Of a stretch of 28,456 nucleotides of DNA, positions 12,843 to 21,418 are shown in pieces. The DNA comes from a virus. The stretch is from positions 1-28,456 of the IMG/VR virus record IMGVR_UViG_3300028388_002247. One strand, written 5' to 3'. Position 1 is the first letter of the stretch, and every line of letters starts with the position of its first letter. Under the pieces are notes generated by a model. The model saw nothing but the letters and a program-made list of their open reading frames with translations. It was not told the DNA's origin and searched no databases. Made by a program: the position numbers and the translations under genes.

Positions 12843-13915
12843 TTCACAACCCTAACGGCGTCGTCACCTGTTGGCAGATCAGGAAAGCCGCCAAAGTTTT
12901 TCACGTTTCCGTTATCTTCCTGATTGAACTTTGCCGCACAATCCCCTGTGTAATCGGTGCCCCATTCGTCAGACGGCAATCGCGCTAAGTGATTACAGCC
13001 AACGGTTACGGTCGCCGTGTCGCCAACGTCAATCGCGAACGGCATCGGCCCTTTTAGCGTGAACACGCCGGCATTGGTGCTGCTCTTAACGTCCTGCGAA
13101 GCGCCGGCATTATTTCCCGTCAGCCAGGTAACTTTGCCAAATCGAAACCAGCCATTTGCTTCGGTGCGGCTGGTATCAATGAATTCCTGCTTGTCGGCGC
13201 CAGTCGTCACCGTGATTTGCTTGGTATACGCGTCGTAACACGTCCAAACAACACCATCAGTTTCGGTTGTCGTGTTTCCTATGGTTGTGTCCCAAGTCGG
13301 CTCGCCTTCGGTGTCGTTGCTGGTGCCTGCGGTAGTGCAGACATAGCGCCGCCCGTCATACGTGGTTGGGGATACCGCATCACCAACCGCGTAAGCAGTG
13401 CTTGCCTGCCACTCTGACGGTGAAAGCTCAATGCCACAACTGCTATCGCCCAACGTGTGCCGACAATGCCTGTCGAGTTTGTAGCCTATGGTGTTGTTCA
13501 ACTGACGGAACAGAGAAACAAACTCTGCCTCAAAGGTTGATCGGTTTTGCGTGATTTCCCCAATATACCCATAATCAAGCTTATGGGCGCCTAAGCTTGT
13601 GTCGGTGTAATCCACTTGGAAGAATTCCACTTCTGCGCCAGTCCATAAACCTTTGGCAATATCGCTTGCCGTAATCAAATCAGAATCGAAGACAACCATT
13701 TGCATGTTGTCAGTATTCAACCCTGATTTGCTTGAGTGCGCGCTGCGCTTCAATCCGCCTGCTGCCTGGTACGTGTTGCCGTCAACAGTCAGATTCACTT
13801 GGTGCGAAGTTAGATAAACATTCAGCCCGTCGCGGCGCGTCAGCTTTGCGCAATCGGCAACCGTAGTTGAAGAACCAGAAAAAGCCGTTACAAGCCCTGC
13901 GCCTGTGCCTTTCAT
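12839..13915 (-). CDS. DUF2163/BR0599-type tail hub protein
   Basis: A 358-aa protein of the GTA orf13-like hub family. The N-terminus has LTRRDGLNVYLTSHQVNLTVDG and the family-typical GLKRSA; the C-terminus ends in CAAKFNQEDNGNVKNFGGFPDLP. C151, C160, C307 and C326 fit the conserved cysteines that hold an iron-sulfur cluster in lambda gpL-like hubs (inference). Residues about 168-231 (WQASTAYAVGDAV...GRRYVCTT...EPTWDT...GVVWTCYDA) form an inserted module like the chitin-type carbohydrate-binding motif often found in phage tail proteins. It overlaps DUF2460 by 4 nt upstream and NlpC downstream. Confidence 0.85.
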   Translation of the reverse strand: MKGTGAGLVTAFSGSSTTVADCAKLTRRDGLNVYLTSHQVNLTVDGNTYQAAGGLKRSAHSSKSGLNTDNMQMVVFDSDLITASDIAKGLWTGAEVEFFQVDYTDTSLGAHKLDYGYIGEITQNRSTFEAEFVSLFRQLNNTIGYKLDRHCRHTLGDSSCGIELSPSEWQASTAYAVGDAVSPTTYDGRRYVCTTAGTSNDTEGEPTWDTTIGNTTTETDGVVWTCYDAYTKQITVTTGADKQEFIDTSRTEANGWFRFGKVTWLTGNNAGASQDVKSSTNAGVFTLKGPMPFAIDVGDTATVTVGCNHLARLPSDEWGTDYTGDCAAKFNQEDNGNVKNFGGFPDLPTGDDAVRVVK

Positions 13916-14547
13916 TCGATTACCTCAACCAGCGGAATTGAAAACTCGCCGTTTAACAGTTCCTGCATCGTGATGCGCAATTGGTCTGTTCCAAAACGCA
14001 CGCGCACGTAAAATTCAAAGCCTGCGGTTATTTCATCATTCAAGACTAAACCGCCAACGAGAGTAATAATGCCAGTGGTGTAGTCAACTGTGTAATCGGT
14101 CGTTTCTGTCAGTGGGATACTATTTTTGGCAACGACAAGCGTGCCGGATTTCGGCAGGGTAATTTTTCGCTGTTGGGTTCGTCCGCCTTTGGTGTAATTT
14201 TTGACTAACTGAATTTCAAGGCCGGCGCCAACCGTTCCGGCTGCGGTGTAAAGCAACTGATCTTCGTCGTCAGGCGTGCTTCCATACGCACCGCTAACAT
14301 TGTCTAACGGGTCTTCGAAGGCAAACGTGTGCGCACGTCCAGCTGCTGCATAAAAGTATTCCTCTACCGTTTCCAATTCGGCAGGCGTTTTAACTGCTGT
14401 GCCAATATCGAAAACCTGCAGCGGATATTCGAGAACCGCGTTTCTTGATTCAATGCGCGCGTCTGTTTCAACAACATCAGTTACAAACTCAGGCCCGCGA
14501 CTACTGCCGGCGCCGATGCTGTTGGGAAATACGGTATTCAAGTGCAT
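13912..14547 (-). CDS. DUF2460 distal tail protein
   Basis: A 211-aa protein of the DUF2460 family (GTA orf12-like), which forms the ring between tail tube and hub. The N-terminal FPNSIGAGSSRGPEFVTDVVET and the ESRNAV...YPLQVFDIG segment are diagnostic; an AHTFAFEDPLDN loop follows and the C-terminal region is beta-rich. It lies directly after the tape measure gene and overlaps the hub gene by 4 nt, the standard order for GTA-like tails. Confidence 0.85.
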   Translation of the reverse strand: MHLNTVFPNSIGAGSSRGPEFVTDVVETDARIESRNAVLEYPLQVFDIGTAVKTPAELETVEEYFYAAAGRAHTFAFEDPLDNVSGAYGSTPDDEDQLLYTAAGTVGAGLEIQLVKNYTKGGRTQQRKITLPKSGTLVVAKNSIPLTETTDYTVDYTTGIITLVGGLVLNDEITAGFEFYVRVRFGTDQLRITMQELLNGEFSIPLVEVIE

Positions 14548-16404
14548 TTAGCTATACCTCGCCGCAGCACGTTGCGCTGCAAAGCCTGTTCTTAGCGCAA
14601 TCTGATCAGCTGTGCGGTTTATGTCGTCTTGGCGCCCGCCGGTAATGTAATTGGTTTGCTGCAGCATCAAAGACCGCATGCCGCCTCGCTTGTGGTCGAT
14701 AACCGTTTCGTCAGGGTGAACCATTGCCAGATAGCCGCCTTTGCCATCCAAACCGCCGACGCGCATGCCAGGCCCCGTATAACCGCCACCGTCAAAGCTA
14801 AACAGCCCGCTGATAAAGTCACCGATGCCGCTAAACAGATCGCCGCCGCCTGAAGGTTTCAACATGCTAGTGATGCTTTCTGTGAGAGGTTTTGTCACTA
14901 AACTGCGCGTTATTGTTCGCAAGATGTCTTGCTCTAATCCTTTCAAAACATCTGACAACTGCTCACCATTAACAATGGCATCTTCAAATGCACTGGAAAA
15001 AGAAAGGCCAAGTTCTTCTGCAACGTCTTTCGTTTTTTCTGTTTCGTCTAGAATTTCGCTCGTTTTGTCTTCTAACGAAGACATTGCATCAAATATTGCG
15101 CCTTCATAAGTTTCTGCGGAAATCCAACCTCTACGGAATGCCTCTTCTATTTTTGCCAAATCGTCCGCCACTTGCTGCGCCGGATTTTGTGTCCTTGTTA
15201 AAGAATCTGCATAATCTTTCAACTCTTGATCTGCGCGCTTTAATTCATTCGCAAGCATTTTTAATGCGCGCTGATATTCATCAACCCCCTTCGTTGCTTT
15301 GCTTACTTTTTCTTCGCTTCCATTAAACAAAACGGATGTGTCAATCGGCGGGGCATTTTCAGCATTTAGTTTTGCTTCAAAAAGCTTGTCGTTTAACTTT
15401 GCTTGCTCAATTTCTATGTAATCACGGACTTCGGCAAGCTTTTCTTGCAGATTTGAGATTCTGCCTCTTAATTCATCTTCGGAAGGCAACAAAAACAGAT
15501 CAAGAATATTTCCAGATTCTTCGCCTTCATTAATTGCTAAACGCCTTCTTAGTTTGTCTTGTTCGTCTTTTAATCTTTCTTCAAGGCGTGCAAACGTAAC
15601 TTTGAGGCCATCAATAGATTGTTTTGAAGGTTTGTCGAGAGAATTAAAAAACGCGGCAACTTTTGGCGCTGCATCGGCAAACGCTTGCCCAACTGAAGTA
15701 ATAATTGGCGCAAGGCTATTCAAGGCCACAACAACTTGCGTTTTCACCACGCTTGCCATGACGTTTAAATTATCATTCGCTTCGCTTGCGTTTTGAATTA
15801 TTGCATCATCAATAATCAAGCCAAGTTCATCGGCCTTCGTTGCAAAATCGTCTAGTGAATTGGTTCCGCCTTTTAATAAAACCCCCATCCTTTGCGCGTC
15901 ATCGCCAAACAGCCTAGTAGCTAATGCCAGGCGGTTTGTGTCGCTTTCCATTTCACCAAGCGTTGCAACTACTTGATTAAATACTTGCTCGTTGGTTTGC
16001 TTAAGATTGATACCTAAAGCTTGATAAGTTTTTGCCGCTGCGCCTGCGCCAGCGCGCGCCAAGCCTAAGCGTTTAGTGAATCGTCCTAAAGCACCTTCCA
16101 ATGTATTCCAAGAAATATCGTTTTGTTTTGCAGCAAACTTTAGTTCTTGAAGTCGCTTTGTTGTGAATGCAGTTTGTTCTGCAGCATTTGCTATGCTGTC
16201 CGCATAGTTCAGCGCGCCTTTAACTGCAGCAACAGAAAAAACACTACCAATAGTAACTGCTAACCCACTGAACGCGCCTTTCAGCCTGTTGGAAACCCTG
16301 TTAGCGCTCAACTCAAAACGATTGAGTTCGCGCCCCATTTTGTCCACTTGGTTGGAAAACTTTGCCACATTAGCAACAAAGTCTATCGTTACACCTTGAG
16401 GCAT
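14548..16404 (-). CDS. tail tape measure protein
   Basis: A 618-aa protein. N-terminal coiled coil (VAKFSNQVDKMGRELNRFELS), a hydrophobic stretch near 44-63, long charged helices in the middle (LEERLKDEQDKLRRRLAI, LQEKLAEVRDYIEIEQAKL), and the lambda-like C-terminus FDGGGYTGPGMRVGGLDGKG followed by HPDETVIDHKRGG. Tape measure proteins set tail length at about 0.15 nm per residue, so a tail near 90 nm is expected, a short siphovirus tail. The start overlaps the previous stop (TAATG). Confidence 0.9.
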   Translation of the reverse strand: MPQGVTIDFVANVAKFSNQVDKMGRELNRFELSANRVSNRLKGAFSGLAVTIGSVFSVAAVKGALNYADSIANAAEQTAFTTKRLQELKFAAKQNDISWNTLEGALGRFTKRLGLARAGAGAAAKTYQALGINLKQTNEQVFNQVVATLGEMESDTNRLALATRLFGDDAQRMGVLLKGGTNSLDDFATKADELGLIIDDAIIQNASEANDNLNVMASVVKTQVVVALNSLAPIITSVGQAFADAAPKVAAFFNSLDKPSKQSIDGLKVTFARLEERLKDEQDKLRRRLAINEGEESGNILDLFLLPSEDELRGRISNLQEKLAEVRDYIEIEQAKLNDKLFEAKLNAENAPPIDTSVLFNGSEEKVSKATKGVDEYQRALKMLANELKRADQELKDYADSLTRTQNPAQQVADDLAKIEEAFRRGWISAETYEGAIFDAMSSLEDKTSEILDETEKTKDVAEELGLSFSSAFEDAIVNGEQLSDVLKGLEQDILRTITRSLVTKPLTESITSMLKPSGGGDLFSGIGDFISGLFSFDGGGYTGPGMRVGGLDGKGGYLAMVHPDETVIDHKRGGMRSLMLQQTNYITGGRQDDINRTADQIALRTGFAAQRAAARYS

Positions 16405-16907
16405 TATCTAAATCCCGATTTTTTGGCTAAGATGTTTGCCGCAGATCGCGCAGCTTTAATAGTAACCCGTATTGCATAAGTTCGACTGCTGCTAAAACCT
16501 TTTTGCATAAAACTTTTTGGAAGTATGTCGCGCTTACCTGGCAACGTTTTTCGCTCTTTTCCTTTTCTGCCAAAAGGTCGCAATTTGCCTCGAACGTTCC
16601 AACCGTCATTTTGAAATCGTCCATAATATGCGTCTCTTTCGCCGGCTTTTGGACCTCGCCTTATCGTTATATACAAGCCGCGCTTAGTTCCTCTTCGCTT
16701 GCTGTGTATTTTTGACCTTTTAATAATTATCCCCTTGCGTAAAACACCAGTGCGCACTGGCACGCGTCGTTTTATATCATCGACTATTACACGCGCACCA
16801 AGTCTTAACGATTTATAAACGATTTTGTCGCCAAACTTTGTGCCAAACCGATATAAATTACGCTTAACGTCTTCCAACCCATCAACTTTTATCTCTATGT
16901 CAGACAC
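16404..16907 (-). CDS. HK97 gp10-like protein
   Basis: A 167-aa, highly basic protein. VDGLEDVKRNLYRFG...LRLGARVIVDDIKRRVPVRTGVLRKG is the HK97 gp10 family core (tail completion or head-tail joining role). Start is GTG at 16907 with GGGA 8 nt upstream; the gene begins just before the stop of the chaperone frameshift frame. Its place is unusual: members normally stand between connector and tail tube, but here the gene lies between the tail chaperones and the tape measure. Either the tail order was shuffled or this protein has a chaperone-side role. Confidence 0.75.
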   Translation of the reverse strand: MSDIEIKVDGLEDVKRNLYRFGTKFGDKIVYKSLRLGARVIVDDIKRRVPVRTGVLRKGIIIKRSKIHSKRRGTKRGLYITIRRGPKAGERDAYYGRFQNDGWNVRGKLRPFGRKGKERKTLPGKRDILPKSFMQKGFSSSRTYAIRVTIKAARSAANILAKKSGFR

Positions 16908-17462
16908 GGTTGAAATCCCGAATAATGGTTAATTGGTCAACAAGCCATTCTATGTCCTGAATACCTAGCAACTCGGCAACCGTTTCCAATCCTGACCAGT
17001 TAAGCCCGCCGAGAAGATTCCACGCCCGCAACACCATCTGCATTTGCGGGTCGTCCGGTTGTTTGAAGTTCGCTTGCTGCTGGCCTGGAAGCGGTTGCAA
17101 ACTGCTCTCAAGCCAGCATCTTAGTTTCCCGCGTCGGCCTCAAGCTTCGCCGCGTGCGTCTGATAGGCACTGGAAACGCCTTTCATTATGTCCGCCCACG
17201 CGTCAGGGTGATCCGCCGCCCATTCTTCAAACGCTTCGACATCAAACGGCGCAGGATCTCCAACGCCGCCAGGTATTAAATCCGATTCCTTCAAATCCCA
17301 ACCGACAACAAACCGCAGCACGTTGCGAATGGTCAAACCGCCATCGGCTTGCTGCAGTTCCAGCACTTCCAAATGCGTTGGCCTGCGAATGGTGAACCGA
17401 TGCCCACAAGAAGACACGGCAGATTGCCGCGCCTTCCTGATCTTTTCCGCTAGTGCGCCCAT
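16900..17462 (-). CDS. tail assembly chaperone, -1 frameshift fusion (lambda G-T-like)
   Basis: Programmed -1 shifting at 17124-17130 would join the 113-aa frame to the downstream frame, giving about 187 aa. The junction reads ...LEADAGN, then LRCWLESS, then LQPLPGQQQ. The added part contains MQMVLRAWNLLGGLNWSGLE and VAELLGIQDIEWLVDQLTIIRD, typical of T-type extensions. The downstream frame is open across the junction but has only a TTG and no ATG near its beginning, and no good Shine-Dalgarno, so fusion is the likely expression route. Coordinates cover both frames. Confidence 0.7.
17121..17462 (-). CDS. tail assembly chaperone, unshifted product (lambda G-like)
   Basis: A 113-aa protein between tail tube and tape measure, the normal position of lambda G. 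HRFTIRRPTHLEVLELQQ and LRFVVGWDLKESDLIPGG match short tail-chaperone proteins that bind the tape measure during tail assembly. The start overlaps the tube stop (TGATG). It ends at TAA immediately after the slippery heptamer GGGAAAC, so most ribosomes should release this short form. Confidence 0.75.
   Translation of the reverse strand: MGALAEKIRKARQSAVSSCGHRFTIRRPTHLEVLELQQADGGLTIRNVLRFVVGWDLKESDLIPGGVGDPAPFDVEAFEEWAADHPDAWADIMKGVSSAYQTHAAKLEADAGN
17124..17130 (-). promoter_or_regulatory. -1 ribosomal slippery site GGGAAAC
   Basis: The heptamer reads G GGA AAC in the zero frame (codons GCG GGA AAC TAA), the X XXY YYZ form, directly before the stop. Lambda uses G GGA AAG for gpG/gpGT. The -1 frame continues CTA AGA TGC TGG. 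Confidence 0.8.
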
Positions 17463-18100
17463 CAGCTGCTGTAATTGGTCACGCTGTTAGACGCGGTAAT
17501 TGTTGCCGGCGTCGTAACAACGTCCTGAGCGTTACCAGTAGGCACGAACACAAAACCCACATAACCATAGAACGTAGAAATTGCGCCACTCGCAAAGGTG
17601 AATTTGATTGCGCGTTGCGCCTTCGAATCGTTCGCGGTCTTCATAGCGGCAAGGCCTGCGTCGTCAGGTTCCCAACGGTTCTGCAAACTGAATGACAGAG
17701 CAGAAGCAACAGTCGGAATCTGTGTTCTGATTTTGTCGTGAATAGTGGTCGTGTCCGCGAATTCAGTTTCGCCACCAGATGCCGACACACCTTGAATAGT
17801 GCCAAGACTGGTTCCAAAGGTAATCACGGCAAACGTGCCACTCGAAAAAGTGCCAAAGTCTGTCGTGTCTTCGCCTTCAAGTTCAAACGAGCCTGCCGCT
17901 TGGTTAGCCACTCGGAAAACGCGCTCGTTGAGTTCGGTCATGCCGTCAACCAGTAACAACACATAGTCTCCGTCGCTCGGATCAGTGCCAGAATGTGAAA
18001 CCACGCCTGGCGATGCCTTGGTGATTCCGGTAATCGTTACAGCGGTCGCCAAAGCTGATTGCATGGCAACTTGAACATTCGACCATACTTGTGCGGCCAT
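17462..18100 (-). CDS. major tail (tube) protein
   Basis: A 212-aa beta-rich protein located between tail completion and chaperone genes. VWSNVQVAMQSALATAVTITGITKA is the opening of tube proteins of the TTP_3 type, and the C-terminal half has FTFASGAISTFYGYVGFVFVPTG, the typical reporting strand of a tube beta-sandwich. Hexameric rings of this protein should build the tail tube. The stop overlaps the chaperone ATG (TGATG). Confidence 0.85.
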   Translation of the reverse strand: MAAQVWSNVQVAMQSALATAVTITGITKASPGVVSHSGTDPSDGDYVLLLVDGMTELNERVFRVANQAAGSFELEGEDTTDFGTFSSGTFAVITFGTSLGTIQGVSASGGETEFADTTTIHDKIRTQIPTVASALSFSLQNRWEPDDAGLAAMKTANDSKAQRAIKFTFASGAISTFYGYVGFVFVPTGNAQDVVTTPATITASNSVTNYSS

Positions 18101-18112
18101 TGTGTTTTGCTC

Positions 18113-18574
18113 CTATGTCAAAGTTTGCGGCGCGCTTTGGGTCGTGTGAACATCAACCCTGAAATCGAGCGCCACTTCTAAAAACGTGCGCGCGTCGTCG
18201 TCTTCGACTTCTTGCACACCTGTCGATTCAAGTTGCAGAATATGCAGCTTGTTGCTGAGTTGCGCCGCCATTGCGGCAAACGTCAATGTTTGTTCAATCG
18301 TTTCGCAAAAGTCGTCCGCGCGGTCTTCGTCCGGTTCGCCTTCCCAATCCCGCAAGCGTCCGCGAATGGACAACAACATTTCGCGGCGTTGCAAAGCGTC
18401 TTGTTCAATGCCAAGCGTTTCAACGGTTTCCGATTCAACATACACCAATACATAATCGCCGCCGGCGCCTCTGTCGGGCGGGTCACGGTGTTGCCAAATC
18501 AAACCAAGGTCAGGCACTACGGCATCCAGTAATGTCGCAGCCGCTTTCCTTACTTGTTCCTTAGCGTGTGCCAT
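18113..18574 (-). CDS. tail completion/terminator protein (lambda U-like)
   Basis: A 153-aa protein directly after the connector and before the tube gene. Segments such as RREMLLSIRGRLR, DFCETIEQTLTF, HILQLESTGVQEVE and the ending ARTFLEVALDFRVDVHT match the tail terminator family that caps the tube at its head side. Its ATG overlaps the connector stop (TGATG). Confidence 0.75.
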   Translation of the reverse strand: MAHAKEQVRKAAATLLDAVVPDLGLIWQHRDPPDRGAGGDYVLVYVESETVETLGIEQDALQRREMLLSIRGRLRDWEGEPDEDRADDFCETIEQTLTFAAMAAQLSNKLHILQLESTGVQEVEDDDARTFLEVALDFRVDVHTTQSAPQTLT

Positions 18575-19146
18575 CAGATCAAAACTCGCCGATACCCGCT
18601 TAACAAATCATAGAACTGTTTAGGTATTCTGCTCGGCCCGATGCCGCTTTCTGCCTCTTTCTGGAACCGCAGCCAATGCCCAACAAGAATAATAATCGCC
18701 TGTTTAATCTTGCCAGGCACGTCTGCAGGATCGTCGCCCCAGCCTGATACATAACGGATTTTGACGGCATTAGCTACAGCTTGTGTGTTCGGCCAATCTT
18801 CGCCGTATGCCGGCAACAACCAATCGACCAGCCCGTAATTATCAAGCGAATAATCTGCAGAATCTAACGTCTGCTCGGTGCCGTTTTCGTCCACATATTT
18901 GACAGAAGTGATCGACTGAACCGGTCCAGATTCTAGTTCAATGTTGTAGGTAAAAACGTCCAAAACCATTTCAACGGTTTGAGAAATAATCCGGCGCCGC
19001 AAGTAATGCTCTGCCTCTTCGCGCGCCGCCGCAATGTAAGCGGTAATATTGTCGTCGTCTCTATCATCAGAAATAGAAAGCCGCGTTTTTACATCAGCCA
19101 GCGTAATCGGCTCGTTTGCAGGTTCAGTTATTGTCTTGACGGCCAT
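18574..19146 (-). CDS. head-tail connector (HK97 gp6-like)
   Basis: A 190-aa protein. The helical N-terminus EPITLADVKTRLSISDDRDDDNITAYI, then AAREEAEHYLRRRI, is the hallmark of gp6-like head-tail connectors, a ring beneath the portal. The C-terminal portion, KIRYVSGWGDDPADVPGKIKQAI, is also typical. The start lies inside the 3' end of the repeat-protein gene (19-nt overlap). Confidence 0.85.
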   Translation of the reverse strand: MAVKTITEPANEPITLADVKTRLSISDDRDDDNITAYIAAAREEAEHYLRRRIISQTVEMVLDVFTYNIELESGPVQSITSVKYVDENGTEQTLDSADYSLDNYGLVDWLLPAYGEDWPNTQAVANAVKIRYVSGWGDDPADVPGKIKQAIIILVGHWLRFQKEAESGIGPSRIPKQFYDLLSGYRRVLI

Positions 19147-20972
19147 TTTCTAACACCTCTTGATCGGCTTATGCGCATTGGCCTATCGCCTGATTTTCTA
19201 GCGGCTGAACGTATAGCGCCGTAAGGTTGCACCAATGGCGCATCAAGTGCCGGCGCGCTAATTTCTGTGCTTGATTCTATGTCAGTTGCAGCAATTACGT
19301 GTGTTTGCGTTATTGCAGGCGCGACAATTTCTGACGTGCTGAAAACTTCCTGCGCGGTAAAGTTATGCGTTTGACCAATTGCCGGCGAATCAACTTCGCT
19401 CGTTGATTCAACGTCATCAGGCAGCAAGTTATGGTCAGCGGTGTTTTCTGTCAGGCTTGGCGCGCTAACCTGCGAAGCACTCTGAACGTCAGTTGCTGCC
19501 AAGCTATGAGCTTGCGCGATTGCTGGCGAATCAACCTCGGTCGATGAATCAATATCTATCGCTGCAAGATTATGCGCCTGACCAATGGCCGGGGTATCGA
19601 GATCGACAGCAGATTCGACGTCCGTTGCAGTTAACTGGTGTCCGGTAGAAAGTGCCGGTGTATCGAGTTCCGTTGTCGCGTCAAGATTAACAGCCGTTAG
19701 CGCGTGGGTTTGCGTGAGCGACGGAGTATCTAATTCGGTTGTTGCGTCAAGGTCTGTTGCGGTTAAATCGTCAGCACCACCCGCCGAACTATCGCCAATG
19801 GTGAAAACAAGCGCCTTAAATGCGCTTGAAGCATTGTCCGAATAGCTAAGGGTGAAGCCGTCAGAATTCAGGCTAGATAAAGACGCAACCGCATTTTGCG
19901 TGGTCGTCTGGTCGTAGAAATCGACAACGTTTGATGTGTTTCTTGAACTATTGGTATCTGAAGTCGCTTGTGCATCTTCTGACGAAGCAGATATCGATAC
20001 TTCATCATCTGTATCAGCCGCACCAAGCATGAATGCAAAGCCATCTGCCTTCGTCTGGTTAGCTGTTGCCTGACTAACTACCAATCCAACCAAATCAGGC
20101 TCATGTGGTGAACTGCTGTAACTGTCTGTCGTTCCACTGGTGGCTAATGTGTCAAACCCTATATGAAAATCATCATCGTTCGGCGCTTCTAACGCCAGAA
20201 TAAAAATGTAGTCACTTACGGGATTGGTGTCAGTAGTTAGCGTGAAACCTTGAGAATCAAAAGAGCCAACAGAGCCACGCCAGGACGGGCTGGCAGCATC
20301 GTTATAATGTTGGCCTACACAATGCGACTGGTCAAACCAACTATGCGAAATTGATTGAGCAGATTCGGCATTTTTATCACCTAAAATTACGCAGCCTTGC
20401 GTCGTGCTTGTACCGTTATGAAAAGCACCAAATGAAAACAAGTTTTCCACTTCTTGATCATCGGCACTACCCGCATAGCCGACTGTTCCTATAAATCCGC
20501 AGTTAGGTTCAAACCCGATTGTGTTTATATCGTAAGTTGTTCCGCTCCCTAATTTATAACTGAGTGCTTTGGCATTAGTCAGTCCGCTAATCAGTATGGC
20601 TTGTACTTTGTAGGAAACTCCTGCGACGGTTGTATCAGTTGTCAGCGTTATGCCATCGGTTTTAGCTGATGCCGTAACCTCTAGCGCATCAAAATCGGGT
20701 CCGAATGCAGTAAGACTATCTGAGTTAGCAGCCCTCTTAGTTACGGTAACTGAAGTAGCATCTTCCGACCTAACACCAAAGCTTATATTATTTGTACCAT
20801 CCCAAAAGCCAACACTGACAAACGCATTCGCACGCGGATTCGCCGCATAGACGAAGTTCATGTAAATAATAGCGGCGTCAACAGTACCAAAACCAGTAGG
20901 CCCGGTTAAGTCTACTGTTCCCGTTGCGGTATCTGATAAAGTACCTTCAACGACGCATGCCTTAGTCGCCAT
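19128..20972 (-). CDS. three-domain structural protein with C-terminal repeats
   Basis: A 614-aa protein. Three related beta-rich domains follow each other: residues about 25-130 (FGTVDAAIIY... ending DGITLTTDT), 153-262 (FEPNCGFIG... ending SQGFTLTTDT) and 290-394 (EPDLVGLVV... ending SDGFTLSYSD). Each follows a scheme known from phage surface-exposed proteins: PDxV start, FG-rich strand, SFDxDGFTL end. Residues 402-579 are eight 22-aa repeats of the type LTATDLDATTELDTPALGQTH, probably an extended stalk or linker. The tail is basic (RSAARKSGDRPMR). It may be a head fibre or decoration protein; its place between capsid and connector genes is atypical for a tail fibre. Confidence 0.7.
   Translation of the reverse strand: MATKACVVEGTLSDTATGTVDLTGPTGFGTVDAAIIYMNFVYAANPRANAFVSVGFWDGTNNISFGVRSEDATSVTVTKRAANSDSLTAFGPDFDALEVTASAKTDGITLTTDTTVAGVSYKVQAILISGLTNAKALSYKLGSGTTYDINTIGFEPNCGFIGTVGYAGSADDQEVENLFSFGAFHNGTSTTQGCVILGDKNAESAQSISHSWFDQSHCVGQHYNDAASPSWRGSVGSFDSQGFTLTTDTNPVSDYIFILALEAPNDDDFHIGFDTLATSGTTDSYSSSPHEPDLVGLVVSQATANQTKADGFAFMLGAADTDDEVSISASSEDAQATSDTNSSRNTSNVVDFYDQTTTQNAVASLSSLNSDGFTLSYSDNASSAFKALVFTIGDSSAGGADDLTATDLDATTELDTPSLTQTHALTAVNLDATTELDTPALSTGHQLTATDVESAVDLDTPAIGQAHNLAAIDIDSSTEVDSPAIAQAHSLAATDVQSASQVSAPSLTENTADHNLLPDDVESTSEVDSPAIGQTHNFTAQEVFSTSEIVAPAITQTHVIAATDIESSTEISAPALDAPLVQPYGAIRSAARKSGDRPMRISRSRGVRKWPSRQ
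19236..19769 (-). repeat. eight tandem 66-nt coding repeats
   Basis: Encodes residues 402-579 of the preceding structural protein. Units align at L-A-A-T-D-[LVI]-x-S-x-T-E-[LV]-D-[ST]-P-A-[LI]-x-Q-x-H. The fifth is lengthened by three residues (TENTADHN). Diverged DNA copies show the repeat is old rather than recent slippage. Confidence 0.8.
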
Positions 20973-20973
20973 T

Positions 20974-21288
20974 TTAAGCGGTCAACCTTGCTGCAATATC
21001 ACCGTTCGTGGTATATCCAGGCACTTGTGATTCAGCCATGATGAAACACACGCGCAGCAGTTCAATATACTTTTCCTTCGCCGCCGCATTGGGCTGTGCG
21101 TTGTACTGGTCAATAATCCACTGCAATTCGCTCTCTTCCGTAGCATCAAGCTCAAAGTAAGCCACAATCTGCGCCTTAGTGACTTGTCCTGCGGCCAGTT
21201 CATACATAGCAGCATGAAACGTATTTACGGCAAGTTTGCCCTCACCTTCAGGGAGGCCAATGCCTGCGAGTCTTTCAATCAGTGCCAT
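20974..21288 (-). CDS. hypothetical head-region protein
   Basis: A 104-aa protein, helical (FHAAMYELAAGQVTKAQIVAYFEL; EESELQWIIDQYNAQP; KEKYIELLRVCFIM). It follows the 47-aa gene with a 14-nt overlap and ends 1 nt before the repeat-protein start codon. Small helical proteins of this type often accompany phage fibre genes, and a chaperone role is possible, but no family is recognised. Confidence 0.7.
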   Translation of the reverse strand: MALIERLAGIGLPEGEGKLAVNTFHAAMYELAAGQVTKAQIVAYFELDATEESELQWIIDQYNAQPNAAAKEKYIELLRVCFIMAESQVPGYTTNGDIAARLTA

Positions 21289-21418
21289 TTACCTTCTCCC
21301 ACTCCGCTTCGATTTGTTCCTGCCATTGCTCAAGCGCGCCAAGCCGCTCTTGCATGTCTGCCTGTTGCTCGATTTCGTCCAACAGGATTTTGATCACTTT
21401 GATCAGCGTTTTATCCAT
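21275..21418 (-). CDS. small coiled-coil protein, 47 aa
   Basis: Begins MDKTLIKVIKILLDEIEQQA and continues with Glu/Gln/Leu heptads ending in WEKVNGTD; probably one long amphipathic helix. The ATG overlaps the previous stop (TGATG), and the last 14 nt overlap the next gene, so it sits exactly in the operon. Function unknown. Confidence 0.7.
   Translation of the reverse strand: MDKTLIKVIKILLDEIEQQADMQERLGALEQWQEQIEAEWEKVNGTD

Noticed and set aside
16900-17100. 66-aa ORF as an independent gene starting at TTG
   Set aside because: The frame is open upstream to a perfect slippery site and lacks a good ribosome-binding site; the -1 fusion explains it better.
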